64,000 bases of DNA from Sparassis latifolia (Eukaryota > Basidiomycota > Agaricomycetes > Polyporales > Sparassidaceae): contig CM031563.1 of assembly GCA_018466975.1 (NCBI GenBank), positions 2,108,001 to 2,172,000 on the forward strand, in the 5' to 3' direction. The notes beneath the pieces are model-generated. The model had not been told where the DNA came from, did no database searches, and saw nothing but the letters and a program-made list of their open reading frames with translations. This document shows positions 34,909-46,731 of this stretch, one piece after another. Within the stretch, counting starts at the first letter, position 1. Each line of letters starts with the position of its first letter. A program made the translations under genes and the position numbers.

Positions 34909-35069
34909 CTGGCATAATAGGTTATTGTTGACTTACTGAATATTACCTACACAATATACTCGGAGTCAGTAGACAGCTTTGTAAACTATTATAAGGTTCT
35001 TCTAAACTTACACTATGGAGTATCACAGAATATTGTAGGACACTTACTAGACACAATTAGATAGCATAC

Positions 35070-35570
35070 TATTTTTTGTAGTGATTCTTATAGGCATCTT
35101 TGCAACAGTTTCTAGTGCCATTTTTTGTAGTCATTCTTATAGGACATTTGTAATAGTTTCTAGTCCCATTTTTTGTAGCGATTCTTATAGTACATTTGTA
35201 ACAGTTGCTAGGGTCATTTTTTGTAGTAATTCTTATAGGCACATTTGTAACAGTTTCTGGTGTCATTTTTTGTAGTAATTCTTATAGGCCCATTAGTAAT
35301 GGTTTTTAGATTCATTTTTGGTAGTAATTCTTATAGACACATTTGTAACAGTTTCTAGTCTCATTTTTTGTAGTAATTCTTATAGACATATTTTTAATAG
35401 TTTCTCGGGTTAATTTCTGTAGTGATTCTTATGTGTACATTTGTAATAGTTTCTAGTGTTATTGTTTGCAGTGATTCTTATAAGCATGTTTGTAACAGTT
35501 GCTAGGGTCATTCTTTGTAGTAATTCTTATAGGCACGTTTGTAAAAGTTTTTAGTGTCATTTTTGATAGT
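35070..35570 (-). repeat. 49-bp tandem repeat, reverse, about 10 units
   Basis: This is the reverse complement of the array at 33055-33486. With the adjoining repeat (35575-35970) it forms the right arm of an inverted repeat whose spacer is the subfamily B element. Confidence 0.9.
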
Positions 35571-35739
35571 GATATCTTTAGTCTGCTCCTTACAGTTCCT
35601 CTTCCTTAATTCTTTAATAGTAATTTCAAAAATTGCAGATATAATGCTACTTATGCTGTCTGGCACATTTCCACACTACTATAATCTCCAACTCCTCCAG
35701 CACTTTATCAACCTAAGTGAACAGAAAACTCTCACTTTG

Positions 35740-36042
35740 CTAATGTATATATCGATGAGAATAATAGCTTCTATATAAGATCAATTCAACGATACCTTCA
35801 GCAAGACCAATTGCCTCTATCTGTTGAGCCAGTGAATTGATATTGTGAACAATTATTTTTTCTCTCATATTATCAATCCACTTCAAGTGTGCAATTTGAT
35901 CTCTATACTCTATCGGAGTACCCATTATTCTGAGTTCTGTAATGACTCTATAATTGCTGCAGTTAGTAAGCATCACATAGAAGCAATGGAGTATGGAGAT
36001 CAGTGTATATATCAATAAGGATAATACCTTCAGCAAGATCAA
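35740..36042 (-). CDS. repeated 100-residue open frame, copy 2
   Basis: Nearly identical to the frame at 24445-24747, differing at several residues near the end (QQIEAIGLAEGIVEL in place of QQIKAIGFAEGTIEL). It forms one side of a palindrome with copy 3. Function unknown; it may be only a remnant carried by the repeat. Confidence 0.3.
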   Translation of the reverse strand: MILLKVLSLLIYTLISILHCFYVMLTNCSNYRVITELRIMGTPIEYRDQIAHLKWIDNMREKIIVHNINSLAQQIEAIGLAEGIVELILYRSYYSHRYIH

Positions 36043-36434
36043 TTGCCTCTATCTGTTGAGTGAGTGAATTGGTATTGTAAATAATCTTTTTTTCTCTCAT
36101 ATTATTAATCCACTCGAAGTTTCTAATCTAATCTTCATACTCCATTGCCTCTATCTGCCAAAGGAGTGAATCAATCTGAGAAAGATTTACTCACTCAGCA
36201 GATAAAGGCAATGAAGCATGAAAATTAGGAAAAAAAACACTTTATTCCTTTGCAAAAAATGCGTAAAAGACTGAGCCATTAATGATGCTTATCATAGAGT
36301 CATTACAGAACTCAGAATAATGGGTACTCTGATGGAGTATGAAGATCACATTACACACTTGGAGTGAATTAATAATATGTGAGAAAAAAAGGTTATTTAT
36401 AATACCAATTCACTCACTCAACAGATAGAGGCAA

Positions 36435-36737
36435 TTGATCTTGCTGAAGGTATTATCCTTATTGATATATACACTGATCTCCATACTCCATTGCTTCTAT
36501 GTGATGCTTACTAACTGCAGCAATTATAGAGTCATTACAGAACTCAGAATAATGGGTACTCCGATAGAGTATAGAGATCAAATTGCACACTTGGAGTGGA
36601 TTGATAATATGAGAGAAAAAATAATTATTCACAATATCAATTCACTCGCTCAACAGATAAAGGCAATTGGTTTTGCTGAAGGTACCATTGAATTGATCTT
36701 ATATAGAAGCTATTATTCTCATCGATATATACATTAG
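36435..36737 (+). CDS. repeated 100-residue open frame, copy 3
   Basis: Same frame as copy 1 with HLEW in place of HLKW and KIIIHNI in place of KIIVHNI. It lies head to head with copy 2 across a spacer of about 390 bp that also contains inverted pieces (TTGAGTGAGTGAATTGGTAT at 36055 against its reverse complement at about 36400). Confidence 0.3.
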   Translation: MILLKVLSLLIYTLISILHCFYVMLTNCSNYRVITELRIMGTPIEYRDQIAHLEWIDNMREKIIIHNINSLAQQIKAIGFAEGTIELILYRSYYSHRYIH

Positions 36738-38960
36738 CAAAGTGAGAGTTTTCTGTTCACTTAGGTTGATAAAGTGCTGGAGGAGTTGGAGATTATAGTA
36801 GTGTGGAAATGTGCCAGACAGCACAAGTAGCATTATATTTGCAATTTTTGAAATTACTATTAGAGAATTAAGGAAGAGAAACTGTAAGGAGCAGACTAAA
36901 GATAATGCTGAAAGAATGCCCAGAGATGCATTAGGTGCTAGTGTCCTGAGAGAGAGAAATAAAGCATGAGAATAACATACCCCACTCAGAATCTCTACAA
37001 CATCACTGTCTAGTTGTCCAGTTTTGATGCATGCATGAAGCTTCTATGTATAGAAGATCTTTGTCATTAGGAGATATAGGCATAATGTTAGTCTCTGCAG
37101 TGCCATCAGTTCAAGGTTTGTGCTGGTAAATTCTGGAATTGAGCAGGGAGACTTGGCATGCACTGAGAAAATGACTGCATGCCATCAAAATCTGGCAGCA
37201 TGAGATGATGACTTGTAAAAGGAATTTAATGAAAATATGAGGGAAGCAGCACATTAGAGAAATCATACTGATTTTGTGCCAGAAAGTTCCCTGGGTAGAA
37301 AGTATGAACTTTAGGCATCACAGGGCCAGTGTGACTGGACATTAGCTGCATCATCTGTTCCTGGCATACTGATATATTAACTATGAAGGTAAGAACTCAG
37401 GACCGATACATTGGTAGTAACACTACTATAAGTTCTGATACATCATTTTGCAGTCCTTACCACTCCCCTTCTATGTCATACTCTCCTCCCTTCTTTCTGA
37501 GCTCATTGGCTTTCTCCTTCATCATCAATGACTTAATCTTTCGTGCATTCTTTGCTAAGGAACAGAGTGTCTTTCTTTTCCAGATCAATAAGGCATCAGA
37601 TAGGAATCAAGTTTTTATACCACCACCTTACAGCAAAGTGCAAACTGCTGAAATGTGAATTAGAATGTCATTGTTGGCTTTTTTAAATGGCACAACAGAA
37701 TGGAGGTCAATAAAAAGCAGGTTGAAGCTAATTTCTGATTGTGTTTCCTTGCCTAATATATATTGTCATTGAGACAATGATGAAATGGCAAAAATGGGCT
37801 ACCTGTTTCACACTATATCTGCCTAACTCCATGTTTGGTCTCACTAAGTGAAATATGACCCAGAAATTAGTTTATTGCCCTTCCTGTAGTGCAATCACAA
37901 TCATATCTTTATTTAATATGACATAGTCTATGATGCCTTCAAGAGCCCATGTAAAGTGTCCAATGAGATGAAAATGACTGATAGCTGTGGTTTTATGAGC
38001 AGCAGGGCACTGCTTGACCTGCAGAGTCATTTTCAGTGGCAGAATGAACTCATTATCATTTAGTGCCATGTTGCCAGTGCAAAGGTCCATTCTATATTAT
38101 TATTTCTCAATATAAGTGAATTCTTTATTTGATTCAGGGCATGTTGCTGCCACACTCTGACTATCAACATGTCTATGGCACTGAAGAGGTTAGAGTATGG
38201 CTACAATCATCTCAGATCAAAATCATGCACCTCGAAGATTCTCTGAATAATTGAGATCTTTTTGCTAACACTAATAAATTGTTATTGGCAATTGATGTGC
38301 CGTGATCCAGCTGACTCTTCACACCAGCATACCTGTTTATCCAGTGAGATGAAAATGATTGTCTGCAAGGATGGATGTCAGTACCCAGGTGAAAGTAGAT
38401 AGTATAAAACTATCTGTAAAAGTAAGTGCCGATAATGAGCTATTATATAATGCTACATTACCTGGAGTATTGACCAATGGATGCTCTAGATAGCAAGCTG
38501 AACATATGTAAACAGCAATGGCAATCAGCCAAAGAAAAAACAACATATTGAAGTGTGCTTAATGTAATGGCCAGAGTTGATGGTGGTGGTTTTGTAGCAA
38601 GAAGCAAAATGGGTCATGTTAACAGGATTTTTGAATTTAGCACTTTGGGTTAGGTTTAACTAGAGTCAAACTAATGCAACTTGCATAAATAGGGCTCAAC
38701 AAAAGTCATACAGCAGCCATAAGAGGCTGGTGCATTATAGGGAAGCAAATAGTAATTCTAAGATGTATATCCCAGTAGTAATAAAATCTATGTGTAAAAT
38801 AGTGCAGAATACTCTCTTAAATCAAGTAAATCTGAGTAAAGCTGGCTGAGATATCTCAGTTTTAGATTAGAATGCTCAGCCTAAAGTGTAGAAAATTGTA
38901 AAAATGCCAGTAAAATTGTGAAATGACCCTATAATGCACATAAACATATTAGATAGTGTG
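36738..38960 (-). repeat. right arm of the large inverted duplication
   Basis: It mirrors 22590-24480 as described for the left arm. 37383-37658 repeats the 91-residue frame of 23524-23805 and 37872-38090 repeats that of 23083-23310. About 38190-38780 is unmatched. The arm identity looks high by eye, so the duplication is not very old. Confidence 0.85.
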
Positions 38961-39304
38961 GCCTTATTTATTACAACCAGTGCACATTCTTGAAGAAATA
39001 AGTAGAAGCAAGAGAAATCTAAGAAAATGGATCGTAGCACTGCAGGAAGTGATTCTGTTTTGAGGATAACACCATTCATGATGCCTATTTGGTTCATCAA
39101 AATCTGAGTACATGGGCTGAGTTTGAAAATCTTGTCCAAATGTGGTAGGCTAACTTTCAACACATGGCTGAGTTTAGAAATCTTGTCAATAAATGTTACA
39201 GTGCCTATACTTAGCATTGACCTTGGTACAAACTCTTGGTGCTTTTTATCTACTTGCTAGTTTAAAAAGTCAACATATCACTTTGTCGGCTACTGTAGGA
39301 CCCT
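38961..39304. other. AT-rich spacer, no gene seen
   Basis: A 113-residue minus-strand frame (38876-39217) is open but has no recognisable motif, and its right part lies in the mirrored repeat. I do not support it as a gene. Confidence 0.45.
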
Positions 39305-40795
39305 TGGTACACACCTTTCAGTCATGTTACCTGAACTGAACTCCCATTTACCCTGACATTGTCATGAACTGGACAGCCAGCGAACATCAGCCCATCGTCA
39401 CCGTGTTGACCTCTACCAGCAGTGGGCCCATATCTTTCATGTGTGGGATACTAGCAGTGGGCCCACCACTAGTGTTCTTCTCCCAGTGCTCGGCCCACTA
39501 GTAGGGCATATTACAGTGTTGTAACTGTGAAGCAATGGGCCCACCGCCACAGGTCAGAGGGTGGGCCGACACCAGAGCATGTTATCATGTTATCACCATC
39601 AATGGGCCCATCGCCACCATGAGTGTAAGATGATGGATGGGCTCACCGCCAAAGGTCAGAGTGTTGGCCATGGCCAGAGCATGTTTGTTTAAGCAATGGG
39701 CCCACCGCCAGAGTATGACGAATGAGCAGTGGGCCGATTGCCAAGAGTGTAACCTGAAGGATGGGCCCACCGCCAAAGGTTAAAGGGTTGACAATTGCCA
39801 GAGCATGTTATCACCAGCAATCGGCCCATTGCCAAAGCACCCTCAGTGAGGGCCTTACTGCAAGCACCCATGGGATAGATCATCGCCAGGACATGTTTCC
39901 ACCAGCAATCAGCCCATCGCCAAAGGTCAGAGAGTTGGCCAACACCAGAGCATGTTATCGTCAGCAATTGGCCCACCGCCAAAGGTTAGAGGGTTGGCCA
40001 TCACCAGAGCATGTTACCACCATCAATAAGCCCACTGCCAGTGTGATCAATGAGCAGTGGGCCCATCGCCACGAGTGTAAGGTGAAGTGTTGGCCAACAC
40101 CAGAGCATGTTTCTCTGAGCAATGGGCCCACCACCAGAGTATGATAAATGAGCAGTGGGCCCATCACCAAGAGTGTAAGATGACCGATGGGCCCACCACC
40201 AAAGGTTAGAGGGTTGACGATTGCCAGAGCATGTTATTGCCAGCAATTGGCCCATTGCCAAAGCACCCTCAGTGAGGGCCTTACTGCAAGCACCCATGGG
40301 ATAGGTCATCGCCAGGACATGTTTCCGCCAGCAATCAGCCCACCACCAAAAGCCAGTGGGTTGACGATCACCAGGATATGTCATTGCCACCAATGGGCCC
40401 ATTGTTACATATAGCCCTGTAGTTTCCGGGTGCATTGGTGGTGATGATGTGCACTGGTGATCGCCAACCCTATGACCTTTGGCGGTGGGCCCATTACTTA
40501 CCAGCACTCATGGTGGAGGGCCAATTTATGGTGAAAACATGGCTTGGTGATGGCCAACCCTCTGACCCTTGGCAGTGGGCTTTTTGCTGGTGGAGCGATA
40601 TTCCCATGCAGTGAAGCTCTCACTCAGGTCCTTTGGTGATGGGCCAATTGCTGGCAACAACATGTCTTGGTGATGGTGAGCGCAGTCCACCCATCTCAAA
40701 AGTACACTGGAGGAGCGATGGGCTTTAGAGCTTTGTGATGCAGAAGTGAATGTATCCATTTTATACTGGTATATAAGCTGTTACATAGTGGTCAT
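39305..40795 (-). repeat. border block plus composite GGGCCCA array, reverse
   Basis: It opens with the border block (CCTTTCAGTCATGTTACCTG) and continues with about 12 composite units in reverse. Landmarks are CCAGAGCATGTTATC, CCAAAGGTCAGAG and CAGTGGGCCCA. One unit of about 360 bp is duplicated (39740-39960 and 40180-40380; shared AAGCACCCTCAGTGAGGGCC). It marks the edge between the AT-rich left side and the GC-richer right side. Its frames are artefacts. Confidence 0.85.
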
Positions 40796-40830
40796 ATATT
40801 GCTAACACCAGAACGCTCAAAGACACTAGT

Positions 40831-42263
40831 TCAGTTGCTGCGATACGCCTCGCCACGAATGTCCCTCAGAATGTACCCCATTTGGAACACGTTCGAGCTG
40901 GCATTGAGGTTTGCAATGTGCATATCCTCAGTGAGGTTGAGCTCACACTGAAGACATACAATGCACTCCCGCAACATGGCGCGATGACGACTAACTGCAA
41001 AGCTATCACCTTCGTCATCGTCCACTATGAATAAGGTCAACATCAGACTGAAGGTTGCCAGGGATGTACTCACTGGAACTGTCTGCCTCTGCTGCGATCT
41101 GCACAAACGATCTACCGAGGCGGGCCACTTGTGAGCCAGAAGCGGCATTCGTCTCTCCAGGGACTGCCATTGGCAGCAGCTGTGTGGTATCTGGGAATAA
41201 GCCTGGAACCTGTTCCCAATAGGTGGGACGATGGATCGGCAGCTCATCTGGAAGTGCTGCCAGACTTGGCATTCTGGAAGTAATAGTGACTGGCTCGATG
41301 CTGCCTTTCATATAGTGAATGACAGGTGCATCGTGGTGGAAATTGCTGTCATCGAAAGAGCTGGCGAGTGAGAGGGCGCCGATGGCCGATGGCGGAGGCA
41401 GTGGACTTAAAACATCGTCCAACAAAGGTCACCTCTTTGAAGGCGAAGCACTGGGACTATTTAGCCACCGGACCTGGCTATGCACAGGCATCACGCCAGG
41501 GCTGTCTATCACCAGAGCTCGCCGTCATCCTGGCATGGCGGGAGGACTATTGTCAAAGTCCAACAGTTTTGACACTGGTTCCACATCAAGTATCTCATCC
41601 ACCAGCATGCACCTCACCATCCATCGGCGTACTTGCTTGACTATCGAAGTGGATGGACGTACGTGGTGTAGCGTCAAGGTGCTCAGCGACGAGCAATCAT
41701 TGAGGGAGTTAGGTGGTATCAGGAGTGCAAAAGTCGAAAGTGTGAGCTGGTGGAGGAAGGGGAGTAGCTTCCAACAGGGCATATCGAGGGATTGGCAAGA
41801 TGTCAGGAGTGTCGAAGTCGAACATTCCACTGAGCACAGTGGGGGTGGAATCTGAGATGAGTGCACACCTATGGATTGGTGAACTGCCATGACTTTCATC
41901 CCAAGCTGGCACCAGAGGGTCAGGAATAAGTGCGTGACTTCCCTCCACAGGCACCACAGATCCAGATGACGTCTGTACCTTTGGCAAGGCATGGCGGTGG
42001 AGATGCTCATGTGGTGAGTTGGATGGCGCAAATGGAGCTGCCAGGGACGGAGTAGTGTGGTGGGGCACGAGGGGTGTCTGAGAAGCAGAGTGGAGAGGCA
42101 AGGAGATCTGGGCAGATCCAGGAGAGTCAAGGAGATCCGAAAAGAGTGGACGATGGGGCTCAACGATACTATCCTCCTCATCCAACTCGCCCATTGTAAT
42201 GTCCAGCATGTCAGGATGTTCCGTGTCACTGGCTATGGCAGGTAGATTGTGGTGAGCAGACAA
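40831..42263 (-). pseudogene. unknown gene, Ser/Pro-rich, broken by stops
   Basis: I do not recognise the family. The minus-strand reading starts MSAHHNLPAIASDTEHPDML followed by an acidic stretch, and has an internal near-repeat (FDFDTPDILPI, FDFCTPDTT). A second frame carries DEILDVEPVSKLLDFDNSPP to a TGA at 41527-41525, ALVIDSPGVMPVHSQV to a TGA at 41434-41432, then LLDDVLSPLPPPSAIGALSL and ATITSR-like text. A 49-bp GT..AG intron at about 41073-41025 joins AAEADSSS to VDDDEGDSFAVSRHR. The C-terminal exon is intact and ends HRAMLRECIVCLQCELNL, then SNVFQMGYILRDIRGEAY at 40831. Both internal TGAs sit where CGA is the easy ancestor. It is divergent to the Zn2Cys6 gene at 42606, with about 340 bp between. 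Confidence 0.6.
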
Positions 42264-42605
42264 GTCTTCGATCAGTCCTGGATCGCAGGAGATCAGTTGT
42301 AGAAAGGGGATTGATATGACATAGAAAGGTCAGATAACGTCACAAAGGAGTCAGATTCCACAAGGAGAGCAATAGAACTTACTGTTGGGAGCCATGAGAA
42401 CTTGCGGCAGGTCACACTGACCTTGAGAGACTTGAGAAATTGCTCAAGTCCAGCGATCACATGCAAAGTATGTGGTCACGTGGCATGTGAAGTTGAACTT
42501 GGTGCAGATCGCGTCTGCCAGCTCATAGCATTGTCTGCTCCACCTCTGCTGTACTGCAACCTCTGCTTTTGAAACACCCTCATGCTTTCTTCTGCCAAGC
42601 TCACC

Positions 42606-45600
42606 ATGCCTTTGGATATCGACCTCAACTATGTTCTGCAGGCCGCATGACTGACGGCCATTGTTGCAGCGGCACCTCACCAGGACGACCCTCACTATTT
42701 GCACTGGGAGACGAGGATTTACCTCGAAGTGGTAAGTCATTGGTCAAAGGTCTGGCATGCACTCACTGAATATGCCACACAGAGTCGGCTTGAAAAGACT
42801 TTCCCGCAGCCCTTGAAGTCATTGAGGATGCCTGGGATCGTCATCAGCGCATTGCTGAAATTCACCCAGGCATACCAGCAGAAGGCCCTGGTGTGGCTGG
42901 ACCACATATTGAACGACGACGAGAGGATATACAAGAGGTACCCCCTGGCTGTGCACGAGTATGGGAAGTGTGAGGACCTGGGAAGGCAGTGGTGGACTGA
43001 AGGTGAGTAACAAGCATTGTGAGGCATCGAGTAACACACTGACTGCACCAGATCCATATTGCAAGCTGCTGCCACTGGTGAAGAGTATGCCAGCGGAGGG
43101 CTCAGGCAATGTGCCAGCCGATGATGACACCCAGGGATATGGCGCAGAGGACCTGGCGATCGGGGACCTCATCATTAAGGGGAAAGGCAAGGAGAGAGCT
43201 GACAACGAGGTCGGGACAGGCATGGTGGGTGAGCGTATCATCCACGTGGAGGCGGGGGAGGACAAGGGAAAGGGAAAGAGCAAGGAGAAGGCACAGGGGA
43301 AGGCGGCGCATGCGATGAGCGAGGAAGAGGATGGGGGAGAGGGAGAGGGAGAGGGAGAGGAGCAGGAGGGCGAGGACGATGACGATGCCAACAAAGATGA
43401 CGATAATGAGATGGCAGAAGACATGCCAGGTGCAATCCAGCCCGAATCCATTGAGATCGATGCAGCATTGCCTGCTCTGCCAACTGCCAGACTAATATTG
43501 ATCTCGCCAGCTGCCCCACCACTTCGAAAGTGCAAGGCCATCATCACGAAGTCGAGTGAGGAGAGTGAGAATGAGGAGGCGATTCTGAAGCAAAGCGGAT
43601 GAAGCCAATCGAGGTCGCAAAGGAGAAAGGCAAGGCCCCGACCACCTCTGGTCGAGTGCAGCATGTGCAGAAGAGGATGGCGCAGACCGAGGTGGAGGGC
43701 TCAAAGGTGAGCATGAAGAAGAGCGGGAAGAAGAAGAAGGCGAAGGAGTCAAGCGATGAAGAGGAAGTACCGACCATCAAGCTGCCAAAGAAGAAGCATG
43801 ATGAAGGAATACAAGAGCAAGGAGTTCATCGAAAGCAAAGATGAGACTCTGGCGCCACCTTCCAATCTACCCACCAAGACCGCAGGGGACTCTAATGCCA
43901 GTGTTGCGAAGATGAATGCCCCTGCCAAACCTGTCAAACAGACAATGAGGATCACAGCGTCACCTCATGTCACACCGAAGGGGAAGGGGAAGGGGAAGGC
44001 AAAGGTGACAGCGAAGGGGAAGGCGATGGTGAAGGCGAAGGTGATGGCATCGCAGAAGGACATGTGGAAAAAGATGTCCACCCGCATGTCTGACTTCATG
44101 TGGCACATGTAACAGATTTGGTGAGTAATGATCTTGTCAGACATTGACTTGTGCTAATGTTCCTGCAGCTCATCCCTTGTGTCAGCTGCAAGGAGAAAGA
44201 GTGGCCATGCAAGCTCAACACTGCCAACTTCGGTTGCTGCCTCGAATGTACAGCATGAGGCGTCAGTTGCAGCATTGCACCAAGGAACACGGATGGCATG
44301 TCTCTGCGAGAAAACTCACACACCGCACAGCGTGAGTTCCAAGAGATGTGTGCAGTGCTGGTGGTAGAGGGCAAGCCACTGCCAATGTCACCACCTCCAT
44401 ATGATGTCAAGGTCGACTCCAATGAGCCCGACAGTGCAGAACCCATGGTCATGGGAGTGTCAAAGCACAAGCCACCGAAGAAGACCAAGACATGCAATGC
44501 TGCAGCATCCAGCTCCAAGGTCAAGGGTGGCGAGGAGGTCGAGGTGACAAAGCAGAAGGTGACCGTCACGCCCAATGAAGCCAATGCTGAAGGCGAGGCC
44601 TCAGTGGAGAAATCATCGAAGTCCAAGCGTGCCACCAAGTTTGCCACCGCCACTGGAGCTGTGGCTCCGTCAAACTCTGGCGAGGTCGCCAACTCTGGTG
44701 AGGTCTCCAAGTCTGGCATGCCTGCCAAGTCTGGTGCGGTCGCCAAACCTGGTGAAGGTAAGAAGTCAGGACCCAAGCCAAAGCCGGTGAGGAGCCAAAA
44801 CTCAGGTGCACAAGATGGTAGCGAGGTCATCAGGACCTCAGTACGTGAGGCAGATGAGGTCCCACCTGCCAAGTCTGTTGCGAAGGAGGGCGAGCAGATG
44901 ACAAGGGTGGCGATGGGAGGTCGCTCGGGCCCAATGGTGCCCGTGATCACCAGGAAGGCCAAGGTGAATGCTCGGAAGGCAGCAGCCAAGGTGCCTCTGG
45001 CAGAAGGTGATGGTATGGAGGAAGCCGCCAGGCTGTCAATGGAGGTGGTGCAGGCTATGGCCTTCCAAACAGGGCCAGCTGCTCCACTGCAAGCTAGCAG
45101 CAGCAAGCACATGCTGACACCAGTCGCCAACGAACCAGAGGATGCGCCAGAGTATCAGGCAGAGGTGGCAGAGGATGAGGTAAGCAGGACATCTTGTCGC
45201 AGCTGGAGTCGATGTAACTATGAAACAGCATGTGTCCTTCAAGCAGCCACACAATGATCAGCGGCGTTCACTGCTGACTCCCCATGAGATGAGCGCAGGA
45301 GCTGCCGAGGTGGCACAGGAGGTGACACCCTCCCTGGAGATATCCAAGGCATCAAAGGGAGCGAAGTCCTCCACATTGGCGAAGGCAGGACATCTCGATG
45401 AAGGGTGAAGGCCAGCTAAGAGGGGCGCCCCACTGGACCGCAAGGCAGTGAAGAAGGAGGCGGAGGCGAAAAGGGATGCGAAGGTGAACCGCCTCAGAGC
45501 AGTGCCTCCGACCAGCAAGGGTAAGTGCGCCCGCCACAGCTTTGAATCCATGCAGCGCTGACCAGGGATACAGCACCCCACTTGTGCGACGTCCAGCAAG

Positions 45601-46295
45601 TGTCTACAGGAAGTCCTGCTCCAGTGAACAAAGGCGACACCCCCAGTGGCGAAGAAACCTCGCAGTCATCCAACGATGACTGCGCGAATTGTGCCGAGTT
45701 GCGACAGGAGTTCCTGGCACACAAGGATGGGATGGAAGTCCAATTTTAGGAGAGGATGGCAGACCTCAACACCGTCAAGGCAGAGATCACAGCAGCACTC
45801 CAGTGAATCAACCCGCCATTCGCACTTCAAGAAAATGCCCGGAGCATTCATGAAGAGGTCAAGTTGGCCATGGAGGAGTTTTGCAGGCCGGTCACCATTG
45901 AGCTTCAGGAGAGCATGAAGTTGGCAGTGGCGGACCTCGTTGCCAAGCAACATTGCCTGCCAGAGCTCAAGGAGAAGGTTAACAGGTTGGAGCAAGGTGC
46001 GAACCAGACGGTGAGTCAGGCGGACGTTGAGAAGCTGCAGAGTGAATTGGCCAACCTCCGTCATTCAATGGAGCTCCAGGCAGTGTGGTCAGACAGCATG
46101 GAGAAGGAGCTCAGGTCTTCAGCGGCAGAGGCGATCGCTCAAGCGAGCAAGCTGGAGATGGAATTGGCGCTTGTCAAAGAGGATTCGATGGTGGTGATGA
46201 TGTCCGCTTTGGATGAAGTGAAGAAGGTGGGGAAGGAGGTAGGGATGGTGAGAGAGGAAACCTCACTGGTGGCTAAGTCTTTGGATGCATTCTGA
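42606..46295 (+). pseudogene. large Zn2Cys6-cluster protein with C-terminal coiled coil, broken by stops
   Basis: A multi-exon gene starting MPLDIDLNYVLQAA. The first exon (to 43002) is helical (WSKVWHALTEYATQSRLEKT, LLKFTQAYQQKALVWLDHIL). A 49-bp intron (43003-43051) leads to a long Lys/Glu/Asp-rich linker (43052-44110) over a purine-rich DNA tract, with frameshifts near 43590 and 43795. After the intron ending at 44168 comes LIPCVSCKEKEWPCKL, then FGCCLECTA and GVSCSIAPR. The cysteine spacing CX2CX6CX9CX2CX6C fits a fungal Zn2Cys6 DNA-binding cluster. A Ser/Ala/Lys-rich region with SGEVANSGEVSKSG-type repeats follows. An intron lies at 45180-45228, then a coiled coil ends the protein (LKEKVNRLEQGANQTVSQAD, VEKLQSELANLRHSMELQ). 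Stops: TGA 42648, 44256 (inside the zinc cluster) and 45406; TAG 45747; TGA near 45807. A nuclear DNA-binding role is inferred from the cluster only. Confidence 0.75.
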
Positions 46296-46731
46296 GAGAA
46301 GGTCGACTCTGCCATGGTCTTCACCGCCTTTTGCCCAGATAGCCACAATGTGTAGTCATTAAAGTATTGATATACATGCTTTTTAACCTAGCATGGAATC
46401 TCCATGCACTCGATTCACCACCGCCACTCCAAGTCAACTGAATGCCTGCTGAAGTTCTTGCCCACTCCCCTCGCCATCGCCACCATCTCCATGGCTTTAC
46501 CTATGTAGATCTATGGGTCACATTATAGAAGGTGAAACAATGTGAAAGCCTATGAGTCTACTTTGAACTGGAGTTATATTGTCAAGGTCTGGTGCCGCCA
46601 CTGCGGATCTTGCAACCTGTGCCAACTTTGCCACTCTCTTTTACTTTGGCGGCTGCTTTCCCCAGATGCACCGGCTTCAGCTTGGTTTCTCCCTTGTCCT
46701 TGACCTCTGGGGTCTGAGGCAGAGCTTGTCT
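46296..46731. other. spacer between convergent genes
   Basis: Nothing beyond the two gene ends could be supported. An AATGTGTAG..ATTAAAG stretch just after 46340 could be 3' untranslated sequence. Confidence 0.4.

Noticed and set aside
42819..43664. 281-residue minus-strand Ser/Pro-rich frame
   Set aside because: It is the shadow of the Lys/Glu-rich linker of the Zn2Cys6 gene on the plus strand. The same holds for the 344-residue frame at 44096-45130.
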